From contig CAYQTO010000160.1 in assembly GCA_964420455.1 (NCBI GenBank), positions 1-8,255 of the forward strand: a stretch of DNA of 8,255 bases, written 5' to 3'. The notes below the pieces were generated by a model. That model was given only the letters and a program-made list of their open reading frames with translations. It was not told the origin of the DNA and did not search any database. A program made the translations under genes and the position numbers. Source of the stretch: CAYQTO01 sp964420455 (GTDB taxonomy: Bacteria > Sumerlaeota > Sumerlaeia > SLMS01). Positions 1 to 7,029 of the stretch are shown here, in pieces. Within the stretch, counting starts at the first letter, position 1; every line of letters begins with the position of its first letter.

Positions 1-790
1 AGACGGCGGCGACGCCGGCGGCCTCGATGGCGGCATCGGCACCGCGGCCGTCCGTCATCGAGCGGACGAAGGCCACCTGCTCGTCGGCGTTTTCCCCCGC
101 GGCCAGGTGGGTCTGGGCGGCGCCGAAATGCCGCGCCCAGCCGAGGCGTCCGGCGTTGGGGTCCGTGGCGACGACGACGGAGTCGTGCTCATGGCGGAGG
201 AAGGCGATGGCGGCGAGACCCACCAGCCCGCATCCTTGGACAAGGATGGTTTCGCCGGGCTCGGGACGGATGGCGCGGACCGCATGGGCGGCGGTGCTGA
301 CGGCGCAATTGGCGACCACGGCGATTTCGTCCGGGAGGCGCTCGTCGAGGGGGAAGATCGCGGTTCCCGGCCTCAAGAAAATTTCGTCGGCGAATCCTCC
401 CGCCGGCGGATCATCCTTGGCGAGCACATGATGGCCGTATTTCATCAGGCGGGTGCACTTCTGCTCGAGGCCGTGGGCGCAGAAAAAGCAGGAGCCGCAG
501 GAGGCCATGATCGACCAGGTGATGCGTTGGCCGGGGGAGAGCGGGTTGCCGTCGGCGTCGAGAACGGTTCCGGCGGTTTCGAGGACATCGCCAATGATTT
601 CGTGGCCGAGGATCGACGGGGTGGGCTCCTTGCGGCGACCGAGGTAGGTGTGCACGTCGCTCCCGCAGATGGTCGAAAGGCGCACGCGGCAGCGGACAAA
701 GCCCTCCGGCATGTCGTAGCGGGTCTCGTCGCTGATGACTTCGAAGGGATTTCGGGGGCCCGTGAAGACGGCCAATCGCGGGGCAGTCAC
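1..790 (-). CDS. Zinc-dependent medium-chain alcohol dehydrogenase, C-terminus beyond the window
   Basis: This is a cytoplasmic NAD(P)-dependent zinc dehydrogenase of the MDR superfamily; 263 residues are visible and roughly 100 C-terminal ones are missing. Read from the GTG at 788-790, the GroES-like domain carries C42 in CGSD and H63-E64 in GHE (catalytic zinc). The structural-zinc lobe is C98-x2-C101-x2-C104-x7-C112. The NCA motif at 161-163 may give the third catalytic ligand. The Rossmann motif GCGLVG is at 186-191, and D210 after the second strand favours NAD over NADP. The motifs CGSDVHTYLGRR, LGHE and KYGH match, from memory, the TIGR03366 clade ('phosphonate catabolism associated' dehydrogenases). 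The substrate cannot be read from sequence, and no phosphonate gene lies in view. The GTG start is supported by AAGGA about nine bases upstream and by an in-frame stop further up with no other start codon between. It is divergent from the XRE-cupin gene. Family assignment is sure; the clade less so. Confidence 0.93.
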   Translation of the reverse strand, partial: MTAPRLAVFTGPRNPFEVISDETRYDMPEGFVRCRVRLSTICGSDVHTYLGRRKEPTPSILGHEIIGDVLETAGTVLDADGNPLSPGQRITWSIMASCGSCFFCAHGLEQKCTRLMKYGHHVLAKDDPPAGGFADEIFLRPGTAIFPLDERLPDEIAVVANCAVSTAAHAVRAIRPEPGETILVQGCGLVGLAAIAFLRHEHDSVVVATDPNAGRLGWARHFGAAQTHLAAGENADEQVAFVRSMTDGRGADAAIEAAGVAAV

Positions 791-881
791 GTGAGGGGAT
801 CCTTTGGTGGGGGTGTCTTTCGGCTTGTAGCCGTGGAATGCCTGTTCATAGTGAGATCTTCATCCGCGTGTGCGGTGGTAA
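791..881. promoter_or_regulatory. Divergent intergenic region, probable shared control region
   Basis: These 91 bases separate the starts of a dehydrogenase (leftward) and an XRE-cupin regulator (rightward), so both 5' control regions must lie here or reach into the genes. On the plus strand a weak sigma-70-like pair can be drawn: TTGTAG at 825-830 and CATAGT at 847-852 with a 16-base spacer. The match is poor (3 and 4 of 6 positions). Short palindromes occur at 788-793 (CACGTG, touching the dehydrogenase start), 797-802 (GGATCC) and 853-858 (AGATCT). None is long enough to be called an operator by eye. Regulation by the adjacent regulator is inferred from layout only. Confidence 0.35.
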
Positions 882-1520
882 ATGAGAACGGCCAAGGCCA
901 AGACGACAAAGTTCATGAACGACAAGGTGGTGGAAGAAAAGGTTAATGGGGACCTCGTCCGGCTCGGCCAGCGCATTCAGCAGACGCGCAAGTTGAAGGG
1001 CATGACGCTGGAGGAGGTGGCGAGCCGGGCCCAGATTACCAAGAGCCTCCTTTCAAAGATCGAGAATTACCGGGCGGTGCCGTCGCTGCCGGTGCTGTTT
1101 CGAATTGCCTCGAGCCTGGAGCTGGATACGGCCGAGTTGCTTCGTGGGTTCGGCCGGGGTACGGACCCGGGATACGCGGTGATCCGCGCGACAGATCGAA
1201 CCGCCACGGAACGCGACGATTCCTACAAGTTCATGTACGAGGCGCTGATCTCCCGTCCTGTCGGCAATATCTTCTTCGACGCCCAGTTGCTGACCATCTA
1301 TCCCGACTCAAAGCGGCGGGCCGTCACCACCGAGGGGCTGGAGTTCCTTTTCATCGTGGAGGGCCGCATCGAGTACATCCTCGACCAGGAGCGATTGATC
1401 CTGAACAAGGGGGACGCGCTCTTCTTCGACGGGCGGATCCCCCATGTGCCGATCTGCATGGACAAGAAGCAGGCGCAGATCCTGGCGATTTACCTTTTGC
1501 AAAGCCCGCTCGAGGACTGA
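882..1520 (+). CDS. XRE-family transcription regulator with C-terminal cupin sensor domain
   Basis: This 212-residue protein has the common XRE-cupin architecture: an N-terminal Cro/CI-type helix-turn-helix at about residues 28-87, a short linker, and a single cupin_2 domain at about 130-205. The HTH region includes TLEEVASRAQITKSLLSKIE, followed by SLPVLFRIASSL. Such proteins bind operators as dimers and change affinity when a small ligand occupies the cupin barrel. The cupin keeps the E154 / VEGRIEY strand and the GD...PH turn (G177-D178, H188). The histidine pair usually present in motif 1 is absent (RRAVTTEGLEF), so metal binding is doubtful and the pocket may bind ligand directly. Its likely targets are its own promoter and the divergent dehydrogenase, 91 bp away. 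The ATG at 882 has a weak GGTGG only three bases upstream; ATG at 915 (residue 12) is an alternative that leaves the HTH intact. It converges on the next gene, with only 19 bases between the two stops. Confidence 0.93.
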   Translation: MRTAKAKTTKFMNDKVVEEKVNGDLVRLGQRIQQTRKLKGMTLEEVASRAQITKSLLSKIENYRAVPSLPVLFRIASSLELDTAELLRGFGRGTDPGYAVIRATDRTATERDDSYKFMYEALISRPVGNIFFDAQLLTIYPDSKRRAVTTEGLEFLFIVEGRIEYILDQERLILNKGDALFFDGRIPHVPICMDKKQAQILAIYLLQSPLED

Positions 1521-1539
1521 CCGGGGCAGAGGGAGGCGG

Positions 1540-2412
1540 TCAGGCTTTCCCCTGCTTGCGGTGGCCGCCATCGGGCCAATCGCGGCGGCGCTCGTCGGGG
1601 GACCGCCTGTCACCACCAAAGCGCCTGTTTGAGTACACAATGTCGATCTCCTTGCGGCGGTCCGGCTTGCGGCGGCGCTCGAAGCCGCTGCGTCGCTCCA
1701 CATCGGGCCAGTCCCCGGCGGGATCCCATGACTTTGTGGGGTCCCAGGATGGATCGTTGCCGTCGAGCAGTTCCGCATCCGGCTCGTTCCCCGGGCGAAG
1801 GGGGCCGATCGGGAATCCCTCCGAATCGACGCGGCTGTAGGGGTGCGAAGGGTCGTGCTCGGGAACCTCCGGTTGTGGAATCCGGGGCCCGGGAACATAG
1901 GCGGGGGGGCTCTTGGCCCGGTCCTTTCCGTCGCCGGGGTGCGGTCCCGTAACGAAAGGGGTGATATCCGCCGGAGGGGGGCTTGTGCGGGTGGCGGAGT
2001 TGCCCCTCGGGAGGGCCTTGCGAGGCGTCAACGTTTGGGTTTCGCTGAGTTTCGGGGTGCTGCCGGAAAGGCGGCGGAAATGCTCCTCGCTCGCCTTGCG
2101 CACTTCCGGGGCCTTTTCAGGTGGTTCGGGGACTTTTCTGGGCTGGGCCGGCTCGCCCGCATTGAACTTGAAGTCGAGTTCGATGGAGCCCACCAGGTCG
2201 AGGAAGTCCTTGGTTCCCCGGGCCCGGAAGAACTGGACCAGCATGGCATATTGGTCTGCGGCGTCCCCTTCCTCGGGGATCCCCAGCCGCTGGAGGAGGC
2301 GGGGCATGCCACCGGGCTTTTTGAGTTCCTGGTAGACGGCTTCCCCCACAGCGTAGCCGAACTCGCCGAAGTAGCGGTGGATGGAGACGCGGACTTTGCT
2401 GTCGGAGCTCAC
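1540..2412 (-). CDS. Hypothetical protein: small N-terminal domain, proline-rich linker, basic arginine-pair repeat tail
   Basis: I do not recognise this gene. Read from the GTG at 2410-2412 it gives 290 residues. Residues 3-85 look folded (VSIHRYFGEFGYAVGEAVYQ, then amphipathic helices and LVGSIELDFKF). Residues 86-220 are rich in Pro, Lys, Glu and Ser and probably disordered. At 222-237 three tryptophans recur every six residues (SWDPTK, SWDPAG, DWPDVE). The tail has two 14-residue repeats, RRSGFERRRKPDRR at 240-253 and RRFGGDRRSPDERR at 263-276. There is no signal peptide or membrane segment, so it is probably cytoplasmic. Arginine-pair motifs of this kind occur next to unrelated domains in many bacteria and have no agreed function. 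The amino-acid composition is ordinary for a protein, unlike the opposite frames. Start choice: a TTG at 2476-2478 would add 22 residues. GTG is preferred because the sensible sequence begins right after it. The protein is divergent from the large membrane gene; I see no functional link. Confidence 0.8.
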   Translation of the reverse strand: MSSDSKVRVSIHRYFGEFGYAVGEAVYQELKKPGGMPRLLQRLGIPEEGDAADQYAMLVQFFRARGTKDFLDLVGSIELDFKFNAGEPAQPRKVPEPPEKAPEVRKASEEHFRRLSGSTPKLSETQTLTPRKALPRGNSATRTSPPPADITPFVTGPHPGDGKDRAKSPPAYVPGPRIPQPEVPEHDPSHPYSRVDSEGFPIGPLRPGNEPDAELLDGNDPSWDPTKSWDPAGDWPDVERRSGFERRRKPDRRKEIDIVYSNRRFGGDRRSPDERRRDWPDGGHRKQGKA

Positions 2413-2474
2413 AACTTTTTTTCTCTGGAGCGATCTCTGGGGGGTGCGTAGGGGAATTCCCCACGCGGTGTCAT
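2409..2474 (-). CDS. Possible 21-codon leader ORF overlapping the start of the hypothetical gene
   Basis: An ATG at 2472-2474 is preceded by GGAAAG about six to ten bases upstream, the best ribosome-binding match for the minus-strand gene. It opens a 21-codon frame (MTPRGEFPYAPPRDRSREKK followed by Leu) whose TGA at 2409-2411 overlaps the GTG at 2410-2412 of the 290-residue gene. This could be a translationally coupled leader peptide. Alternatively the true gene may begin here and shift frame in the A7 run (plus strand 2416-2422, T7), or the arrangement may be chance. No homology supports the peptide. Confidence 0.25.
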   Translation of the reverse strand: MTPRGEFPYAPPRDRSREKKL

Positions 2475-2503
2475 ACAAAATCTTTCCGCCGTGCCGGGCT
2501 CAA
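2473..2503 (-). promoter_or_regulatory. Weak candidate promoter for the leftward hypothetical gene
   Basis: On the minus strand TTGAGC (2498-2503) and TTGTAT (2473-2478) are separated by 19 bases and lie in one of the few AT-rich patches of the region. The -35 matches the sigma-70 consensus at 4 of 6 positions and the -10 at 3 of 6, with a long spacer, so this is only a candidate. If it is real, transcription would begin near 2465, excluding the TTG at 2478 and the mini-ORF ATG, and favouring the GTG start at 2412. Confidence 0.15.
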
Positions 2504-2549
2504 TGGGGAAGTTGCCGGCGCGGTTGCGGCCTCGGGTAGCCGGTGGGAC

Positions 2550-2576
2550 CCGGGGGGGGAGCGACCGGCCCCCCGG
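2550..2576. repeat. Strong G/C inverted repeat (hairpin)
   Basis: CCGGGGGG at 2550-2557 is an exact inverted complement of CCCCCCGG at 2569-2576, giving a perfect 8-bp all-G/C stem with an 11-base loop. No T-run follows on either strand, so it is not a classical intrinsic terminator. It lies in the leader of the rightward membrane-protein operon if that transcript starts to its left. It may be regulatory, or simply a product of homopolymer-rich GC sequence. Confidence 0.4.
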
Positions 2577-2733
2577 ATCGCCCAGAGGGACTGGCGTGTG
2601 AGGAGTTGCCCGGGACAATCGCCTTGCGGCAGGGGCACCCGGAACCGACACAAGCAGGATCCGCGCAGGGAAGCCGGCATCCCCGTTGGCATTCCCCCGG
2701 CAGCGCCAAGAGGAGTCCCCCCGGCCGGCATCG

Positions 2734-5700
2734 ATGCATCAACTGCTCTTCCCGGGCTGGTGGTTTTCCTTCTTTGGCGAGGCATGGGCCTGGTGGGCAT
2801 TCATGGTGCTCGCCGGGTTGGCGGTCCTTCCTCTTTGCCTTCGTGTTTTCCGCGGACTGGCCGATGACGGTGCCTCCCTTGCGCTGGCCGTGGGGCCGGT
2901 GCTGCTGGCGGCGGTTACGTGGGTGTGGGCGCTGGACGGGCTCGCAGGCGAGGGGGGGGCGGCAGGCTTCCGGCTCCTGTTGCTGCTGGTGGCGGTGGCG
3001 GCGGCGTCCGGGGGATTCCTCGCGCTCCGCCGGGGATGGGTGCCCGGCGCTGATCCCGTCGCTGTCTATACGCCGGCGACGGTGCCCGCGGTCCTGGGGA
3101 TCCTCGCGCTGCCCCACGGGACCCTTGCCGCCTGGCTCGCGCTCGTCCTCCTGGCGGCCACGTCGGCAGCGCTGTGGCGGGGGCAGAACGGACTCCTGCT
3201 CCGTCGCTTGCGACGGAACTCCGGCCCGCTGCTCCTCTCCTTCCTGCTCTTCACCCTCGGGTTTTTCTTTTTCGTCAACGTCCGGTCGTATATCCCGTGG
3301 GTCACCTTCGACGTGGGCCTGCGGGGGGCTGAGAAGTGGGGGAACTATACGCACCTCAACGGGATCATGAACCAGACCGCCCTCCCGCCCGCGGACAACT
3401 GGTTCAACGGTTACCCGATCAACTATTACTACGGCGGGCATTTCGGCGTGGCGACGCTGGCGAAGGCGACCGGCACCGATGCCGCGCGCGCCTTCAACCT
3501 CGGGCTGGCGACGGTGTTCGCTCTGACCTTGAGCACGGGCTTTGGGCTCGTGCTTTCCCTGCTGCACCGGGTATCGCCCAAGGTACGGCTTGCGCCATGG
3601 CTGACATGGCATCGGGGGACGGCGTGGGCGCTGCTGGGGGCGGCGGCCATCGGGCTTTTCGGGAACCTGGACTCCTGGCGCCAGATCCTGACGCGTGACG
3701 TGGACCCGGGCGTGCGCGAGCGTTACCTCGAGGGGCGGCTCGGCGAGGTCGAGCGTTGGAAGCTGGAGCACGGAATGACGGCTTCCGCGGCCATGGCGAT
3801 TGCGGAGCTGGGCGTGGCGACGGCCCCGGAATTCGAGCGGCCGCAGGAGGCACTGGCCCAGATCGAACGGGTGCGGAACGACAGCGCCAACGTGACGGGG
3901 CGATTGTGGGAGCTCGCCGCCCAGCTCGAGCATGCCCTCGTTTCGGAGGGGCACACCGCAGCCGAGCGGCTCGTCGAAAGCAACCGGCGCCTGCTCCTCG
4001 AGCAATTGGTTCTCGACGGGCTCCAGCTCGAGCGCGAGGTGATCGGGCACCTCCGCGGGCCGGACGCGATGAAGGGGATCAACCGGCTGCGAGCCGTCGG
4101 CGACGCGCACCAGGAGCCGGACGAACTGCTCGACCGGTTGCGCGACCGAATCACCGAACGTCTCGACGCCGCACTTGCGAACCCCTCTCTCGAGGCACTC
4201 CGTGAGCGGATCGCCACCGCGGACCCTCGCCTCGTTGAGGGGACCTTCGGCCGCCCGCCGCAGGCCATCCTCCTCGAGCTGCAACCCGATCGCGGATACG
4301 CGGAGGTGGCGGGCAACCTCGCCCGGTTGATGACCAGCACCGACGTGTTTGGGGAGGGGGGCACCCCGGAGCAGCAGGACCTCCTCGGCCTCGCGACGGA
4401 TGCCCTCCGCGACATGCGCTTCGACGTTCGCGAGCTCGTCTATGCAACCGTCGGCCGTCCTCCATTCGTGGACCGGAGCCCCACGCCGGACGCTGTTCGT
4501 TGGACATGGGACAATCTCTCGACCATCGACTTCTGGGCTCCGAGTCGGGCGATCAAGGGCACGCCCCCGGGCGAGCTCCGCGAAGGCACCATCACCGAGT
4601 TTCCCGCCTTCAGTGCCCTCCTTGGCGACCTCCACCCCCATCACCTCGTTCTGCCGGTGACGCTGCTGGCGCTGGCAGCGTGCGTGTTGCTGCTGCGTCG
4701 GATGCTGCGCGGCGTGGCGGATGAGACGACATACTTGCGGCGCGCCGCCGTCCCGCTGCTGGCAATGGCCTTCCTGATCGGGGCCGCGTTTCCGGTAAAC
4801 ATCTGGGACGCGGTGGTGCTCGCGCCGCTCTATGGCGGAGTGGTCTTGCTGTCGCGGCGTGGGGTGGCGCCGGGAATCGAATGGCGGTGGCTCGGCTTTG
4901 CGGGCTGGGTCGTACTCGTGGGATGGCTGGTGGCGCTCGTCTACAACTCGGTGCCGGGGACGACGCCGCTCTTTCAGCGATTCGGCTTCTTCCTGCTCGG
5001 TGCCGCAACGCTCGCGATTGGGGGGTATGCCCGGCGTTTCGGACTTGGCGCGGGCGAGCGGAACGCGCAGGTGGCCACGGTGATCGCCGGGGCGTTTCTG
5101 CTGGTGATGATCGGGCCTTTTGTCGCCTTTGGCCGCGGTGGGCCGAATCCGGATCCGGCCTGGGCGGTGGGGGTGCGCGACGCGGCGGTGTTTGCGTTGG
5201 TGGCGGCGGTGGCTTGGGCCTGGACCCTGCGGCGGCCGACGCGGGGCGGCAACTGGTGGTACGCCGCCGGGGGCGTCTATGCGGCGGTGGGGATCGTGGC
5301 CCTGCTCGTGGCAACTCCGTTCCGGATGTACTTCGAGACGCCGCTCGTGCCCGAGGGACGCCTCCTGGCCGACGTGTTGCCCCCCATCATGGCGCCGGAA
5401 CTCCGCGATGCCGCCCGCACCGGATTCTGGGACGCGTTCTGGAAGGCGAGCCCGGTCAACCCCTTCGCGGAGAACCTCCGGACCGAATTGCGCGACTTCT
5501 TCCTCCATTGGGGGCTCTTCCTCGTTCCCATCCTTGTCTATACCGTTCGGCTCCTGCCGGGTGCCTACCGCGGCACGCCGTCCGGATTTCCGTTCATGCT
5601 CCTGATGATTTCTGTGGGCGTGATGGCATTGGCCCGGAACTCCCTTGGCTTCTGGGTGGGGGCGCTGGCGCTGGCGGTGGGCATCCAGACGGCGTTTCTT

Positions 5701-7029
5701 GCGGTTCGGCGGGCACGCGAGACCGATGGCCCCGTTTGGATTTTCCTGACCACCGCGGCGTTCTGGTTCTGGTTCGTCGAGGCTCTCCATTTCGACGATT
5801 CCTATGCGGGGATCTATGAGCGCTACAACACGCCATTCAAGATCTACTACCCGCTGTGGCCGATGATGGCGGCGGGCATGGTTGTGTCGCTCCGGGGGCT
5901 TTTGGCGCGCCGTCCGTATGTCTATACGGCGGAGGGGCTGCTGCGGGCGCCCGGCTTCTGGGCGCTGCTGCTGCTCCTTGGCGGGGCGGTTCCCTTTTTC
6001 CTGATGGAGTGGCTGCCGCCGCTCCTGGTGGAGGTGGCGTTCTTCGGCTTCTGGCTGGCAGTGCTGGCGGCCGTGCTGATCCTCGTCGGCGCGGTGGCTG
6101 GGGGACGGGAAACGGTCTGGAGCCGGTTCGTATCGGAGTTGGTCGGCCGGGTGGCGGCGAACCCGGGGGCGTTGGCCGTTTCACTGGCGGTGCTTGTCCT
6201 TGGCATGCATTACTTCGTTGCCGGAACGATGACGCGGACGTTGGGGCTGGGGACGTGGCCTCTCTCGACCACGCCGGAGGCGAACGCGCCACACCGGGAG
6301 ATCTATGCGCGGCGGACGCTGGACGCACTGGCGCACCGGACGGCCTTCGCGCACCGGCGGGCCGATCACGCCGCGGCGGAATGGATCCGGGGGAATGTGC
6401 CGCCGGGGACGAAGATCCTCGAGCGCGCCGGCCAGCACGCGTATACACACGAGGGGCGCATCGCCACCACGACGGGCCGCCCGACGGTCCTTGGCTGGTC
6501 CCACCACGAGTACCAGTGGCGCGGCTGGGGGAAGCCCCTCCCGCAGCGCCTGCGCGAAGATTTCCTCTACCGCTTCGACAACCTGCCCGCCATCGAGCGC
6601 CTCTTCGAGCCGGTCCTCGGCACACTGGATGACATTCCCGACGACACCGAGTTCCTTCTCTATCGGGGGACGCCCCGGGAACGGCGCGGATTACTCCTGC
6701 GCCTCTTTCCGGAGCTGACGCTTGAGCAGGTCCTCCGGCTCGAGTTCCTCCTGGAGCGCGGCAACATGAAGATGACGGACCTCGGCGCCATGATGCAGGA
6801 GGACGTCGAGACCACCTATACGTCGGACGACCGGGAGGACGTGGCACGGCTCGTGGAGGAGTACGGGATCGAGCTTGTCTACCTGGGCGGGCTGGAGCGG
6901 GAAGCTTACGGACCCGAGGCCGGGCGCCGGCTGGAGGAATGGGGCTTCGACGTCGTCTATACAAATGACGAGACGCCGGCGACGCTGATCCTCGCGGTGC
7001 CGGAGGCTTTCGGGGAGACGCCGGAATGA
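2734..7029 (+). CDS. DUF2298 / Chlor_Arch_YYY-family polytopic membrane protein with large soluble inserts
   Basis: This 1431-residue integral membrane protein belongs to the DUF2298 family (TIGR03662-like), of unknown reaction. Its neighbours and GT-C-like layout suggest a role with lipid-linked sugars or surface glycans. It begins with the family's N-terminal helix pair (WWAFMVLAGLAVLPLCLRVF) and has some twenty membrane segments. Hallmarks are YYYGGH at 231-236, GNLD at 310-313, EFP at 622-624, DLHPHH at 632-637, a conserved R1030, N1032-T1033, F1035-K1036 block (ERYNTPFK), GW..HE.QWRG at 1254-1264, and YLGGLER at 1383-1389. Between GNLD and the WDN...DFW block, where relatives usually have a short link, sits a charged, helical insert at about 318-588. 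A second insert occupies roughly 1266-1350. The ATG at 2734 just precedes the conserved N-terminus; AAGAGGAG lies 18 bases upstream, which is too far for a normal site, and an in-frame TTG at 2686 would add 16 residues. The stop overlaps the next gene's start (ATGA). Family assignment is secure, function is not. Confidence 0.93.
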   Translation: MHQLLFPGWWFSFFGEAWAWWAFMVLAGLAVLPLCLRVFRGLADDGASLALAVGPVLLAAVTWVWALDGLAGEGGAAGFRLLLLLVAVAAASGGFLALRRGWVPGADPVAVYTPATVPAVLGILALPHGTLAAWLALVLLAATSAALWRGQNGLLLRRLRRNSGPLLLSFLLFTLGFFFFVNVRSYIPWVTFDVGLRGAEKWGNYTHLNGIMNQTALPPADNWFNGYPINYYYGGHFGVATLAKATGTDAARAFNLGLATVFALTLSTGFGLVLSLLHRVSPKVRLAPWLTWHRGTAWALLGAAAIGLFGNLDSWRQILTRDVDPGVRERYLEGRLGEVERWKLEHGMTASAAMAIAELGVATAPEFERPQEALAQIERVRNDSANVTGRLWELAAQLEHALVSEGHTAAERLVESNRRLLLEQLVLDGLQLEREVIGHLRGPDAMKGINRLRAVGDAHQEPDELLDRLRDRITERLDAALANPSLEALRERIATADPRLVEGTFGRPPQAILLELQPDRGYAEVAGNLARLMTSTDVFGEGGTPEQQDLLGLATDALRDMRFDVRELVYATVGRPPFVDRSPTPDAVRWTWDNLSTIDFWAPSRAIKGTPPGELREGTITEFPAFSALLGDLHPHHLVLPVTLLALAACVLLLRRMLRGVADETTYLRRAAVPLLAMAFLIGAAFPVNIWDAVVLAPLYGGVVLLSRRGVAPGIEWRWLGFAGWVVLVGWLVALVYNSVPGTTPLFQRFGFFLLGAATLAIGGYARRFGLGAGERNAQVATVIAGAFLLVMIGPFVAFGRGGPNPDPAWAVGVRDAAVFALVAAVAWAWTLRRPTRGGNWWYAAGGVYAAVGIVALLVATPFRMYFETPLVPEGRLLADVLPPIMAPELRDAARTGFWDAFWKASPVNPFAENLRTELRDFFLHWGLFLVPILVYTVRLLPGAYRGTPSGFPFMLLMISVGVMALARNSLGFWVGALALAVGIQTAFLAVRRARETDGPVWIFLTTAAFWFWFVEALHFDDSYAGIYERYNTPFKIYYPLWPMMAAGMVVSLRGLLARRPYVYTAEGLLRAPGFWALLLLLGGAVPFFLMEWLPPLLVEVAFFGFWLAVLAAVLILVGAVAGGRETVWSRFVSELVGRVAANPGALAVSLAVLVLGMHYFVAGTMTRTLGLGTWPLSTTPEANAPHREIYARRTLDALAHRTAFAHRRADHAAAEWIRGNVPPGTKILERAGQHAYTHEGRIATTTGRPTVLGWSHHEYQWRGWGKPLPQRLREDFLYRFDNLPAIERLFEPVLGTLDDIPDDTEFLLYRGTPRERRGLLLRLFPELTLEQVLRLEFLLERGNMKMTDLGAMMQEDVETTYTSDDREDVARLVEEYGIELVYLGGLEREAYGPEAGRRLEEWGFDVVYTNDETPATLILAVPEAFGETPE
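7012..7017 (+). promoter_or_regulatory. Ribosome-binding site of the Agl23-like gene, inside the DUF2298 coding region
   Basis: GGGGAG ends eight bases before the ATG at 7026. It lies within the last codons of the upstream gene, which fits translational coupling at the ATGA stop-start overlap and fixes the start of the downstream gene. Confidence 0.6.

Larger units (their letters stand above)
2413..2733. other. Intergenic region between divergent genes
   Basis: About 320 bases lie between the GTG of the leftward hypothetical gene and the ATG of the rightward DUF2298 gene. It holds the mini-ORF overlapping the leftward start, a locally AT-rich patch (2471-2485) that may contain the leftward promoter, and a strong G/C hairpin (2550-2576). 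I see no convincing -10/-35 pair for the rightward operon, no tRNA and no other gene. Frames open through it on both strands have compositions typical of GC-rich noise. Confidence 0.6.

Noticed and set aside
107..946. 279-codon plus-strand frame opposite the dehydrogenase
   Set aside because: Gly/Ala/Asp-rich translation without motifs. The minus strand carries complete MDR zinc and Rossmann motifs, and the frame runs into the regulator gene.
1535..1569. GGCGG...CCGCC inverted repeat near the convergent stops as a terminator
   Set aside because: The arms are only five bases, about 25 bases apart, with no T-run on either strand, which is not distinguishable from chance at this GC content.
1843..2451. 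202-codon plus-strand frame opposite the hypothetical gene
   Set aside because: The minus-strand frame is longer, has a more ordinary composition and shows internal protein repeats. The plus frame looks like its mirror.
2500..5790. 1096-codon open frame on the minus strand opposite the YYY gene
   Set aside because: Its translation is dominated by Arg, Pro, His, Gln and Glu with no domain. It mirrors a plus-strand gene with clear family motifs. Such frames are expected opposite GC-rich genes whose third positions are G or C.
4881..5819. 312-codon plus-strand frame inside the YYY gene in another phase
   Set aside because: It is Arg/Gly/Ala-rich and lies entirely within a gene whose family motifs on both sides are in the annotated frame.
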